DNA of 64,000 nt from Undaria pinnatifida (taxonomy: Eukaryota > Sar > Phaeophyceae > Laminariales > Alariaceae). The number at the start of each line of letters is the position of its first letter. Position 1 is the first letter of the stretch. The notes under the pieces are model-generated. The model was not told the origin of the DNA. It searched no databases and saw only the letters and a list, made by a program, of their open reading frames with translations. Shown in pieces: positions 35,739-51,100 of this stretch. The translations under genes were made by a program, and so were the position numbers. The DNA is taken from the NCBI GenBank assembly GCA_012845835.1, contig JABAKD010000030.1, positions 6,583,599-6,647,598 on the forward strand. The letters are read 5' to 3'.

Positions 35739-36047
35739 GCCGGTCGCCCCGGTGGCGTATCAGGTTATCCTCGAGCCTGGTATAGGTCAGTTTCGTGAGT
35801 TCGAGCCCCGCCGAGTGCATACTCGTATAAATTCGTTGGGACTTTTTCTTGTGCACAAATTGACTTGCGGAATGCGCGAGAGCGTGAGTTAGCAACACTC
35901 GATGAAAAATCGACGAGCAGTGGGAGTGCTGAACCCTATGCGCGATAAAAATTTGAGGCAAGAACCGGGGGGGAGAAGGGACGACACCTGTGACCACGGC
36001 TTGTCCAGAAGCTGGAAAGTGAAGGTGTGCGGAAAAAAAAAAAAAAA
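35739..36047 (+). mobile_element. tRNA-derived SINE, copy B (full length, reference copy)
   Basis: About 310 bp. The first 80 bp look like a tRNA: A box TGGCGTATCAGG at 35753-35764 and B box GTTCGAGCC at 35799-35807, spaced as in a tRNA gene. The body follows with ACTTTTTCTTGTGCACAAAT, GACTTGCGGAATGCGCGAGA, GTGAGTTAGCAACACTCGAT and GACACCTGTGACCACGGCTT, ending in an A-run. Matching copies lie at 13310 (+), 40402 (+), 46107 (-), 50945 (- fragment), 51185 (-) and 58668 (+). It encodes no protein and would depend on LINE enzymes to move. Confidence 0.9.
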
Positions 36048-37720
36048 CACATATATATATGTTTTAGGACTAGCGCCCAAGTATAGGTCGGATTGCGCGA
36101 GCGAATGCCTCGAAGTAGTGGTTCGGGCTAGATATTGAGCTTATTACGAGCTCACAAACTCGTGCGCTGCACCCCTTTAGCGTGGTGTGACTCGATAATA
36201 ATGTGTTTGGCTAACCCACTGTCGATGGTTTTGGTAATTTAATGCTCCAAGCCGTTGATTATGTCTGTACGAACAGTTCGCGCCGAACTATGCATCAAAA
36301 TGCTTCCGTTTTAGGTTCCAGAGCGGTGAGAGTTGATTTTGGATACCAGGCAGGCAAGCAGGGGTCGACATGTCCTCCTTGCGCATTCAACACCATGATC
36401 TGGCGAGGTTCAATATAAGTGGTCGGTGTTGTTTTGCGTGGTGTGCCTTTTCGTGTTTACCTGGCAAGTTTCACCATTTTCTAGATTTTTTGCATAGCAA
36501 GGTCGGGTCAAGCGGGGAATCGATCTGGGCAAGTCTCTATACCTACCAAGACTTCAAACAATGTTTCGCGCTGCTGACAGACTAGAGTCGCCACAAGAGA
36601 GTGCGAGTCCCACGTGTATATATTTCACAACACGGGGTTTTCCTTTCTGAAAAAGGCATTGTTCGTTTTTCGCTGGACAAAGGATGCACGACACGAAAAA
36701 AACGTTTAATTTACATTGATTGGTCGAAACTCAACTTGCATCTTTGCAAGCTGCGCGTAGACTTCGATCGCGCGTGTTACGGGAGCATATCATGTAACAG
36801 ATGCGCCGTCACGAGCACAACCAAAAGCATGGTAACTCACAGATCATAACATGACATTGTGTTTGATGGGAGCAAAAGCATCACCACTTCCGCCCACTCG
36901 AAACTGAGGTCAGATGTCAAAACAGTTTTGAAAATTGGGAGATATCATTTCTTTACAAACTGCGAAGCAAACCACCCCCACTCCTTTCCCCTCCCACCCG
37001 GCGCGTTTTCTTCGCCCACAACTTAATTTTCCACTAAAGTCACAGCACAAGGCGTCGGAAGCACTCAAGCCTCAACAACAACCTTATTAAAATCGCCGCG
37101 GCGACCATCTGACCGAAAGAAAAAGAAAACAAAAATCACCACACAAAGACTCTTGGGACACAACAAAAGGGCAGGGTAAAAAAAGGGACACCGTGACACG
37201 GGGGCAATGCTACACACCGGCCAAAAAAGACCGCACACGTTCACGGTGCCGATATCGACAGGCGATAATCAATCGAACACCACCACCTACGTTTAATTCC
37301 AACAGACGAGAGAAAAATAGTTATATTTCTCCGCCCGTTTCCTCTGCCTCTAAAGACACGACAACGCTCGTAAACCACCTTCCTTCTCCGGCGGTGACAT
37401 CGAGATAGCAACATCGTAAGATGAGATATCCAACTTCACCTTGTCCGATCAACTCGGGCAAGCACGTTCGTCATCATGGGCCACACATTCTGTCCGTCAG
37501 TCTGTCTGTACGTCCGCCCCCTTCCGGTCAAACAACTCCCCAAAACTCCCAAAAGAAATGAAAAAAAACGCACACCTGTAGTAAGGCATACGCGTCTCTT
37601 CCCAAATGGCAGTTCAGCGAACAAAAAAAAACACAGCCAGATAGCGACACTATCGGATATTCAGTGAGCGAATCGTCCACGCACCGCAAGTAACCACTAT
37701 CACCACCCCCACCACTACGC
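36048..37720. other. Intergenic; actin 3' flank on minus
   Basis: No gene recognised on either strand. The right-hand part (36.9-37.7 kb) would be the actin 3' UTR and flank. Confidence 0.4.
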
Positions 37721-41853
<4,133 letters not shown>

Positions 41854-42195
41854 GGTAAAAAAGAGAGGGTTACTTCGAAGGTGTCGCTGGAAAACGGAGT
41901 GTGAGGGTGTGGGAGGTGGGAGGCGCGCGGCAGTCGTCACCAGAAATGATATGGAGGGATTATCGCTGTACCGGGATAGGGGATGAAAAATAGAGTTTGG
42001 TTCGGTTTTTGAGCCGCTGGCAGCCCGCCTCGTATCTCTTTGTCTTCGATGTGCGGACATGTTGTTTTGCTCGCGGAGTAGGTGGATTTTGGGCACCCTG
42101 GTTCAACCACGTGTTGCTGAGCACCTACGTGTTGCTGAGCACCTTCTATGAAAGGTTTATGGCTGGGGCGGTATCGTTTGGATGGGAGAGCGGCG
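41854..42195. promoter_or_regulatory. Divergent intergenic region between actin and the GT60 gene
   Basis: About 342 bp separate the two start codons, so it must hold the 5' UTRs and probably both promoters. No TATA box at a clear position. A direct repeat ACGTGTTGCTGAGCACC(T) occurs twice at about 42109-42142. Confidence 0.5.
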
Positions 42196-45100
42196 ATGAC
42201 GTGTCGGCTGGCAGCGTGGTGGTTCTTCGTTGGTGCTGTTGCTTGGAGAGCGGATGCTGGTATCCTGTCAGTCCCAGCACCCCCAGACGATCTTGTGCAG
42301 ATCGGTGAGCTGTACGAGGGGCGCAGATTCCCCAAGGAATGGGTTCCTATCACGAGGAGCAAGAGTGCCCCTCAGCCGGTGAGACAGAAAGGGTTGGAGA
42401 GAACGAGCGAAACGCGTGACTCTATTTTGCTTTTTGCACCATCGCGATGTACTCTGAAGTTGTTTGTTGCTGCACCACCTGTGGATGCTCTCATTCGTAA
42501 CCAGCATGTAACAGCAGTTTAGGGCTCTCTGGCTGCTGACTTCTTGCAGTCTGTGATGAGCAAGAAGCAGGTGGTTCGGGTTATGGAATCAGTTGTCGCT
42601 GCCTACTGCTGTCTAATGCTGCTGTCAATGAGAATACAGACGTGGCTGTTGTGTGTTGAACAACTTGCAAATAATAAATTGTTGCACAGCGAGCAGTAGG
42701 GATGCCATGTACAACCTGGCAGCAGGGCACCCGAAGTACGGGTGTGTCCAATCTCGTGTCATAGCCGACCTGCAGAGTATGCGCTATGCTATGTACTACG
42801 TACCTGGTATGAGTTATTGTAATACGAGGGATAGCAGGTACCCGGTACCTGATACAGCTACAGGTATACCAGTTATGTCATCGCCCACAGGTCTATCCAT
42901 CGGTCAATGAAAGTAAGCGGTCTTTGCCGTGCATAGGCCACCAGCTGCAGCTTGCAAATATTTAATATTAGTATAGTATGGACCATTCAACTGATCGAAC
43001 TCACAGCTGACGTATTCGATACAGCAGTTTTACGAAACGCGCGGTCCTGTAGTCCTGCATGCTTTCGTTCCTGGCCTTTTTTGCGTAACACTAATAATAC
43101 GTACGAGCTGCAATGACGAGCTTTGGTGTCGTGTGATCTTGTGATGCCGCAGTTTGCCCCCGAATCCAAGTCATGGAGGGAGAGGGACACCACGCTGTGG
43201 GCAGGTATCGCGTCTTTCCGCGACTCTCGTTGCGGTCAAACCCTGTTCAACATGTTTAGCAAGGCGACGCACCCCGAGCGAATCACTGCGGGCGTCGTGC
43301 AGCAGAACGAGGAGAGTGACGAGGGCTGCCTCTCGTCCTACTGCCGGCTCATGGACGAGAAGGTTCGGTTAGGATTAGGGTTAGATTTTTGTCGTGGTAG
43401 GCGTTCGCTGTTGTATCGTGCATGCTGGTATTGTCGCTCAATGCATTATACTGCTGGTGGTCGTTATTCCGCCTGGCTGTGTGTTCCAGTCTTATAATTG
43501 GCGATGTCAGAAAATAATGGTAACTACATCTGGCGGTGACAGTGCTGACCACATCACCTCGCCTGTTGTATTTGGCAATACGCATCTCTTATAATTAGCG
43601 ATGTCAGAGAATGATGGTAGCTACAAATATTCTAGCTTTCGATCCATGTACAATACCAAATTACAAAGATTTAACACGTTGTTTACTACACCTAAACACT
43701 GGGTTGCATACTGCATCTAACATCAAACCTTGTAGAATAGTAAACATTACCAGGCAGATGATATAAAGGGATGTCTTCTTGCTACAACCGTCAGGTTTGT
43801 CCCCTTTGAGGATTTATAGTTTCCGCGCACATATTGAAATGCCACCCCCCCCCCCCCCCCCGCTCCCCCTCCCCCGATCCCTCTTGTTGAAAAAAAAAAC
43901 ACCCCTTTCCCCCCCCCTCCCCCGATCCCTCCCCCCCCTCCCCCTATTTTTTTTTTCTTTTTTTCCGCCTAGTTTGTTCAAACGCCCCACTTACAATCGA
44001 CATCGGCCAGAGTAATAAACACCTCTACGCAGTTGATATCACGTCAGTATCTTTCTAACCATCCATGACGTAGTTTTCATTCTTTCCCCCCACCCCCCTC
44101 AACCCCCCCTCCAACGCCCGCTATTTTCCCACCACCCGCACGATGGCCTAGACCTAGCACCACGCGTATAACAAGCCCCTACATATCTTTGATCTCACAG
44201 CCGGAGTGTATTTGAATATTATATGTGACCTGAACCTCCTATAAACCCTCCCCCCCCATCCCCCCCCCCCCCTTCTCGCTCTCCCTTGCTCAAACGCCCC
44301 ACCTAATATCGAAATCCGCCAGATTAATAAGCACTTCACGCACTGGATATCACCTCATTATCTTTCTAGAGCCATCCATGCCGCAGCTTCCCCCCCCCCC
44401 CCCCCCCCGCCCCGAACGCCCCCTCCTTCCCCACCACCCGCACCATCGCCTTGACCTAGCACCACACGTATAGCAAACCCCTACATATATGCCACCTAAA
44501 GCCCCCCCCCCCCCCCCCCCGCCCCCACCCCCCACCTCCCCACCCCCCCAGCCCATCCCACCCCCACCCCCTCGAACACTCCGCCCTCTACTCACTGATT
44601 GTACGACTTACAGGATATACATGATAAACTGGTGCATTATTTCCAAAACCGTCACATTTATCCCCTTAAAAGAATGTATGCTTTCCACGCACAGATTGAG
44701 CTGCCCCACCCGCCCCACCCCCGCCCCAACCCCGCCCCCTATTTTTTTTTTTTTTTTCTTCCCAAAACCGTCAGATTTACCCCCTTGAAGGATTTATAAT
44801 TTCCACGCACAAATTACCCGCCCGTCCGCCCCCCCCCCCCCTTTCCCCCCCCCTCCAACCCCGCTCCCTTTTGATCAAAACCAGGCCCCCACGTCCTTCA
44901 AAACTCCGCCCTCCCCTCACCGGTTATTCGACTTACAGGATTCACTTGATAAACGGATGCATTTCCTTCCACAGCTGTCAGATTTTGTCCCCCTCAGAAA
45001 CGGGTTTTATAGTTTCCGCGCACAGACTAACATCACCCTGTTGACCCTGATAGCTGCACTGTAGTTGCAAGGGGAGTCGCCGACCTATATCCTTAATGAG

Positions 45101-48100
45101 GACACACAACCCGTAATACGCGCGATCGGAGTATCACAAACAGCTTGCAAAGATGAGTTTCGACAAAATATTCGATCACACAGCTGGAGTGTATTTTCAT
45201 TTTTTATAATATACTATCGATGGCTTTCTCCAGGATTTTGGTTGCTTGTCCCATTGTTTTGGTTGTCTGTTGCAGGGTTGCAGCACATGGTGTCATTTTT
45301 CGCTCCACAATTTCGGTTGTTCGTTCGTTCGTGCATATAATTGAGGTCGGGCTGAATGAAACATACGACCCTCTCTTACTGAAGCCCCTCCCCCGCCTCG
45401 CCCCACCCCCCGCTTCCTCCCCCCCCCACCGCCTCTAGTTGGCCTCGGTTGGCACCGACGCTGTAAAACATTATATGTATTTTGGGGTTGGCGTTGGTTG
45501 GCAACAACGCTGTAAAGTATGCTAGTCACTGCGTGAGCTAGACATCCAGGATACCGTTGTTGTTGATGTTTTTTGTTTTTTTTGGCGGTCACCATGATGG
45601 TTATCGAGTTGGATCATTCTGTGCGGGGTGGAGAACCCTAACTCCGCACAAGGGGAATGATCGCATCACGTAGTGTGAATATGGTAAGGCACCCACAAGG
45701 CAGTTACATAGTAATACCCATTGCTGCCTCTGGAGTGGCCACACCAGAAAACAAAGCAACTCATTGGCGCTGTCATCCATAAGCAAGAAAGTAGGCACAA
45801 AGTGCCGAAGTCCGTCTTACGAGCGGTTCTTGGAAGGATGCAGTTCACCCTTCATGTGACTCGCCGAACACCTCACGGCGCTTCTCGCTTGGTGCAAGCA
45901 ATGTATGCCTGGTTGGTGACAACCCGACGTGCTCGTCTCGGCATAGTAGGGATGCGAGGGTCTATAGTCATACGACAACGGCCATGCACAAATTGAGTAC
46001 CCACCCCCCACCCCCCACCCCCACCGCCTACCCCTCCCTCCCTCCCCCTCTCCCCCCCCTCTCCCTCCCCCCCCCCCCTCCCTCGCTCACTGTGTGCGTT
46101 TCTCTCTTTTTTTTCTTTTTTTTTTTGACACTTACACTTTCCAGCTTTTGGACAAGCCGTGGTCACAGGTGTCGTCCCTTTTTCCCCCCGGTTCTTGGCT
46201 TCAATTTTCATCGAGTGTTGCTATCTCACGCTCTCGCGTTTTACGCAAGTCAATTTGTGGACAAGAAAAAGTCCCCACGAATTTATACGATTATGCACTC
46301 GGGGGGATTCGAACTCATGAAACTGACCTATACCGGGCTCGAGGATAACCTGATACGCCACCGGGGTGACCTTATATAAACTCGTCCCTTTCTCTTGCTC
46401 TCTCACTGTGTTTGCCCCTTGCCTATGTATTTGTCCCGGTCCCTACCTCTCCTCTCCTCTCTCTCAGCTAGGACAACAGGACTGCCCGTTTCGTAAGAAC
46501 ATTCGCGTCCTGGAGGTTGACGCCCGAGACGCGCAAGGACCCTGCTGGGGGAGGCACTTGCAGGTGGCTATATGGTCTACGAAGTATCAAGTTACCAGTA
46601 CGTTATACATGTGTTGATTCGAATCGACCGACACAAGGCGTTTTTGGTCTTGAAAGCGGTGGGGAGCGGTTCATCACCGTGCCGCGCGACCCGCCTGCGA
46701 CTGTTGGATTTACCCACTGCTGTTGGATTTTGCCAACGACTTTCGTTGCGTCCCCGAGCGTAGTGCTGCTCTACTTTGATAGCGTAGAACTGCTATACCT
46801 TTATGGAGTAGTGCTACTCCACCATTACAGCTGTTCTACGGTAGAATACTGCTCCTGCAGATGTAACACGTTCTGTGGACACACGCCGTGCTGGTGGTGT
46901 CGGGTGGGAGGTCTGTTTGTTGATTGGGGGCGTCGTCGACCACTGCTACTATTGTGCTTGTACTGCTTCGCTCTTGCTGCAAATCTACTGGTGTGCTACC
47001 CACTACTGTCCTCTCACGCTGTTTCTGTGCAACGGCTGTGCTGTTGCTGCCGCTGTATCTCACGGTGGGAACCATTACTTGCTGATGCAACAATAGCAGC
47101 AGTGCAGTACGACACATATGGCTTGTCGAAGTTGTTCCCCTCACAAAGGAAAATCGTTTTCAGCGCATTGCGGCCTTGCCTTGCCGTGCCTTGACGATGT
47201 TACGCTGAGGTGGTCCTCTCGTCTCGAAGTAAAGTACGCGGACGCGTGCACGATTTGCCCGATCCCCGCGACGCAAGAAATTAACCCGATTGTCCCTTCG
47301 CCTGCTTGTCGCATCGCACGTTGGGTACGTTGGGCGCGTTGGCCTTCCGGGCGGGTGGGCGGGTTCGTTGTGAAAATTGTTTCGTTTGGGATGACTGACA
47401 ACGTGGACATCAACATCAACAACCCCGGCAACATCCGACAACGTCATCAACAACAACGTCAACACCATAAACGATAACGGCGACAACAACATCCTCAACA
47501 ACACCGTGAACAACATCTAACAACGTCATCATCAACAAAACCATCAACACCATCAACAACAACGTCGTCAAACATTAACAACGACTACAACACCAACAAC
47601 AACGTCAACAACGGCGACAACAACATCGAAGTCTTACCTTCTGGCGGACGAGGAGTTCTGCATGCAGACGGACAGCCACATGGACTTTATAGACGACTGG
47701 GACACGGCCATGATGGCGGAGTGGGCTGACACGCGCAATGAGTGAGTGCCCCTTCCCTCTGCCTTCTTCCCTTTCCTTTCATCGTCTCCCTTGAAGCTGC
47801 AAATTCAGCATTGTCTTGATAATTATTTTATAGGTACGGTGATTAATTTATTAATAATAGCTCTATAATTCATCTGTTACACCTAGGCCCACCATCGTCT
47901 TCGGTCATGTTCGATTATGTCTTTTCAAGGTGAAAATGTTTCCCCTGGGTTTCGATGGAGGCATGTTTTCTCTTTTTTCGTTGACCGCACTCGCCCGTGT
48001 TTCGAGGATAAACATCTTGGAATTAGAGTGGGACCATTTCATCAGTAATATAAGAGTGAAAAACGAAAATTCGACGAAACCGGGGTGGGACAGGGAGGGG

Positions 48101-51100
48101 GTTCGGGGAGGGTTTTAGTCTCTTGAGGCTTGCGTTGCATCGTACTATCATATTGTTTAGTATAGCTGCAACACGAGCACGTACAACAGCAGCTCGGATG
48201 CGCACAGAGACAATGTGCAAGTCGTCGTGTTGCGCATCACCTGCACAATATTCAGACGGTGACCTCCTCAGTGAATAACGATGATGGCGTCAGGGCGAAA
48301 CCGCTGACCGTTGCTGTGTCTGCTTCCAGACGCGAACCAAGTTTTTGTTATTGCGTTAGACGCGCTCTAAAAACTGCATTATTCTGCAACAACAGCGAAC
48401 GGAAGGGATTGTAAGCAATCGACAACTCTTGTGACATAGGCAGCGACGAGCTTTCGCGCCTGAAGCACCGCCAGCGCGTCTCTCCGCGGCCAGATTACAT
48501 ACGATGGTCGGTCTGCGAGGCTGGGATATAGAGACTAAGAAAGAGAAGCTGACCCAGGGCGCGGCTCCCCGTGGCTGCGTAGAGAACACACCGCAGACAG
48601 GAGTCAGTCGGCGTGAAGGCTCCGGATGCTTGATTGGGTCTTAACATAAAATGAAACCCACTAGACACGCCTATTCGTGGCCAGACGAGTCAGTCCGCGT
48701 GGGCTCGTATTTCGCAGGAACAGGAAGGCTGTTTCGAGCCAACATTCTGTACCGGGACCAGGTACATTAGATTTTTGTTTGCATGAAACTTCGATTGAGA
48801 GCTGGGGCTCGGAAACGGTGCTGGCACCCATGTGAAGCCCTTGTAGGATATATTGATAGTATCACACCTACAATACACATATTTTGATTTCGTGCCGTTC
48901 CCTTCCTCTCTCCCAAAGGTACGGGGTGCTCAGCACGTACGTCCAGGACTTTACAGCTCTGGGGATAAACGTGGGCAAGCGGTGGGAGATCAGCCACCTG
49001 TGCGAGGTGGTCTTCGACGGGTTTCAGCAGCCAAGGAACCAGCGCGCGAGGGTGAGGCAGTCCCTGTCCGGTGCCCGCCGCCAACAAAATGGCTGTCGTA
49101 TAGATAAGGCGGGGCACTGGCTCAGCATGTACTGGCAGTATAATCGATACTGACTGAGTCAATCAGTGCCCAGCCCTACGTATAGACCTTGCCCCAGTTT
49201 CGACGAAATGGTTGCAACATGCTAAAACACTTGACTTTAAACGCTAGCCGCCTAGCCGCCTCGTTACACCTTCATCGCGAGAACTTTCGCAGGAGGTCGG
49301 GGTCCCTAATACCTTCTCCCCGACCCCATCGGAAAATTCTCGAAACGAAGGTGCAATGAGGAGTTAGCGTGGCCTATCAAAAATTTTGTCGAAGCTGGGC
49401 CATGTCATAGTCTGTCCTGTACATTATCACTGGCCAAAAACGCCATCAGCTCTCTATCAAGTTAAGGATAGAGCGAGCGAAAGCCGAGAGAGTTTGAGCT
49501 GTTGGACCTTACGGCAAGCCGGACGGAGGCGGGGGGGGGTGGGGGAAGGAGGGTGGAACAAACGACTTTTGTTGCTTTCTTCAATGGGGCTTTTGCTAAA
49601 GAGGCGAAACGGGATGACTACACGACACCGTCGGCCACACGCGGCAACCCGACTCTGCTGGCTTACGGCAGGGTGTACATTCAGTACCATTACTATTAAT
49701 ACGCTGGGGTAAGGAGTTGTACATTACGTGCGCAGCATGGAAACGCCTCTCGCGCTGCAGCTTGCCCACCCTAAAGTGTGGGTAGGGTTGGAGTACTCTT
49801 TTGTTTTGTCGATATACCTGGCGATCCCAACAGTGTTGTCATTGATGTATGCCGGCGTGTGGGTATGGCGGGCGGCCGCGTTGCAGCCGCTGGGGTGGAC
49901 TTGACACCTGCGCAACGCGCTTCTCGCTCTTCTGGCGCCGTGCGGCCGAAGACTGCGCTACAAACTCGAGTCCCGCCGAATTGATACGCAGGCATTTCTG
50001 CCTTGCCCTACCCCCCCTACCTCCCCCACTCACACAACCCACCTGACCCCAACCGCCGTGCCAATCTTGTCTTCTGCTCCAACCCACTGGCTCTTTGGAT
50101 CGGGTCGGGCCGGGTGCTGTTTTGCGTGGATGTGCTGCGCAGGCGCTCCACGATATGACGGAGCCTAAGATGACTACGACGTGGGGAGCGGGGTTCTCGT
50201 TCTCCAAGTGCCACGCGGAGAGGGCGGTGCCGTACGACCCTTACCTGAACCAGGCAAGCCTTTTGTTTTGTGCAACTCCGTAACACGAGCTATTGTACCC
50301 TTCAGGTTGGAATTGCAAGGACCGTTTTGGGTTTTTAACAGCTCTACCACAAGGACTATATATTCCACTTTGTTCGGACATGCAGGCACCGTTTGGATAC
50401 AGCGGGGTACCCGGGTACCCGATGCCCGATTTAGGAGCGTCCACACTGAGATAAAACGGGCGTGAGAGCGGTCAAATCTGCTTGCCACGCCTTGTGACGC
50501 CTATTCTAAAGCTTATATGATTGCCACGCCGGTACTATAATCTATATCATATCCAATCTGAGATAAGAGCGGGAGCGGTAACACTGGCATATGCCGAGGG
50601 GTTCCTAAACCGGGTACCCTACTGTTTTGATAGTTAGATATATTTTATACGCTACCGGTAGTGACATGTGGCGACAGAGTTTTACGACCATTTTATAGAA
50701 TTATTGTAAACACGTCAGCTGTCAGCTGCGAGTTCGATAAAGTTAGGGTCGATACTCATTTGCGAATTTTTTTACGCCGCCGCTACGTTTCGGAAGCAAA
50801 CTTTTTCGCAGTTTTGATCTGTAGACTATACCTGTGCTGTTGTGTATACGAGTAGCTCTATTGTATCATAGGAGTGTTGTTTCTTTTATCATCATGTTTG
50901 CTGCTTAGCTCACCTCTTGAGAGGTGTTATTAATACCCTTAGCGAGCTTCTTGACAAGCCGTACTGACAGGTGTCTCCCCTCCTCCTCCACCGTACTTGC
51001 CTTCGGTTTTGTCGCGCATAGGGTTAAATCAGCATTCCCACTGGTGGTCGATTTTCATCGAAATTTGCTGTTGATGTATCTCACGCTCGAGCGCTTTCGG

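Noticed and set aside
42148-42195. Alternative start 16 codons upstream in the glycosyltransferase gene
   Set aside because: It is in frame and possible, but it would put charged residues before the hydrophobic segment; the ATG at 42196 gives a standard signal peptide. Not decisive.
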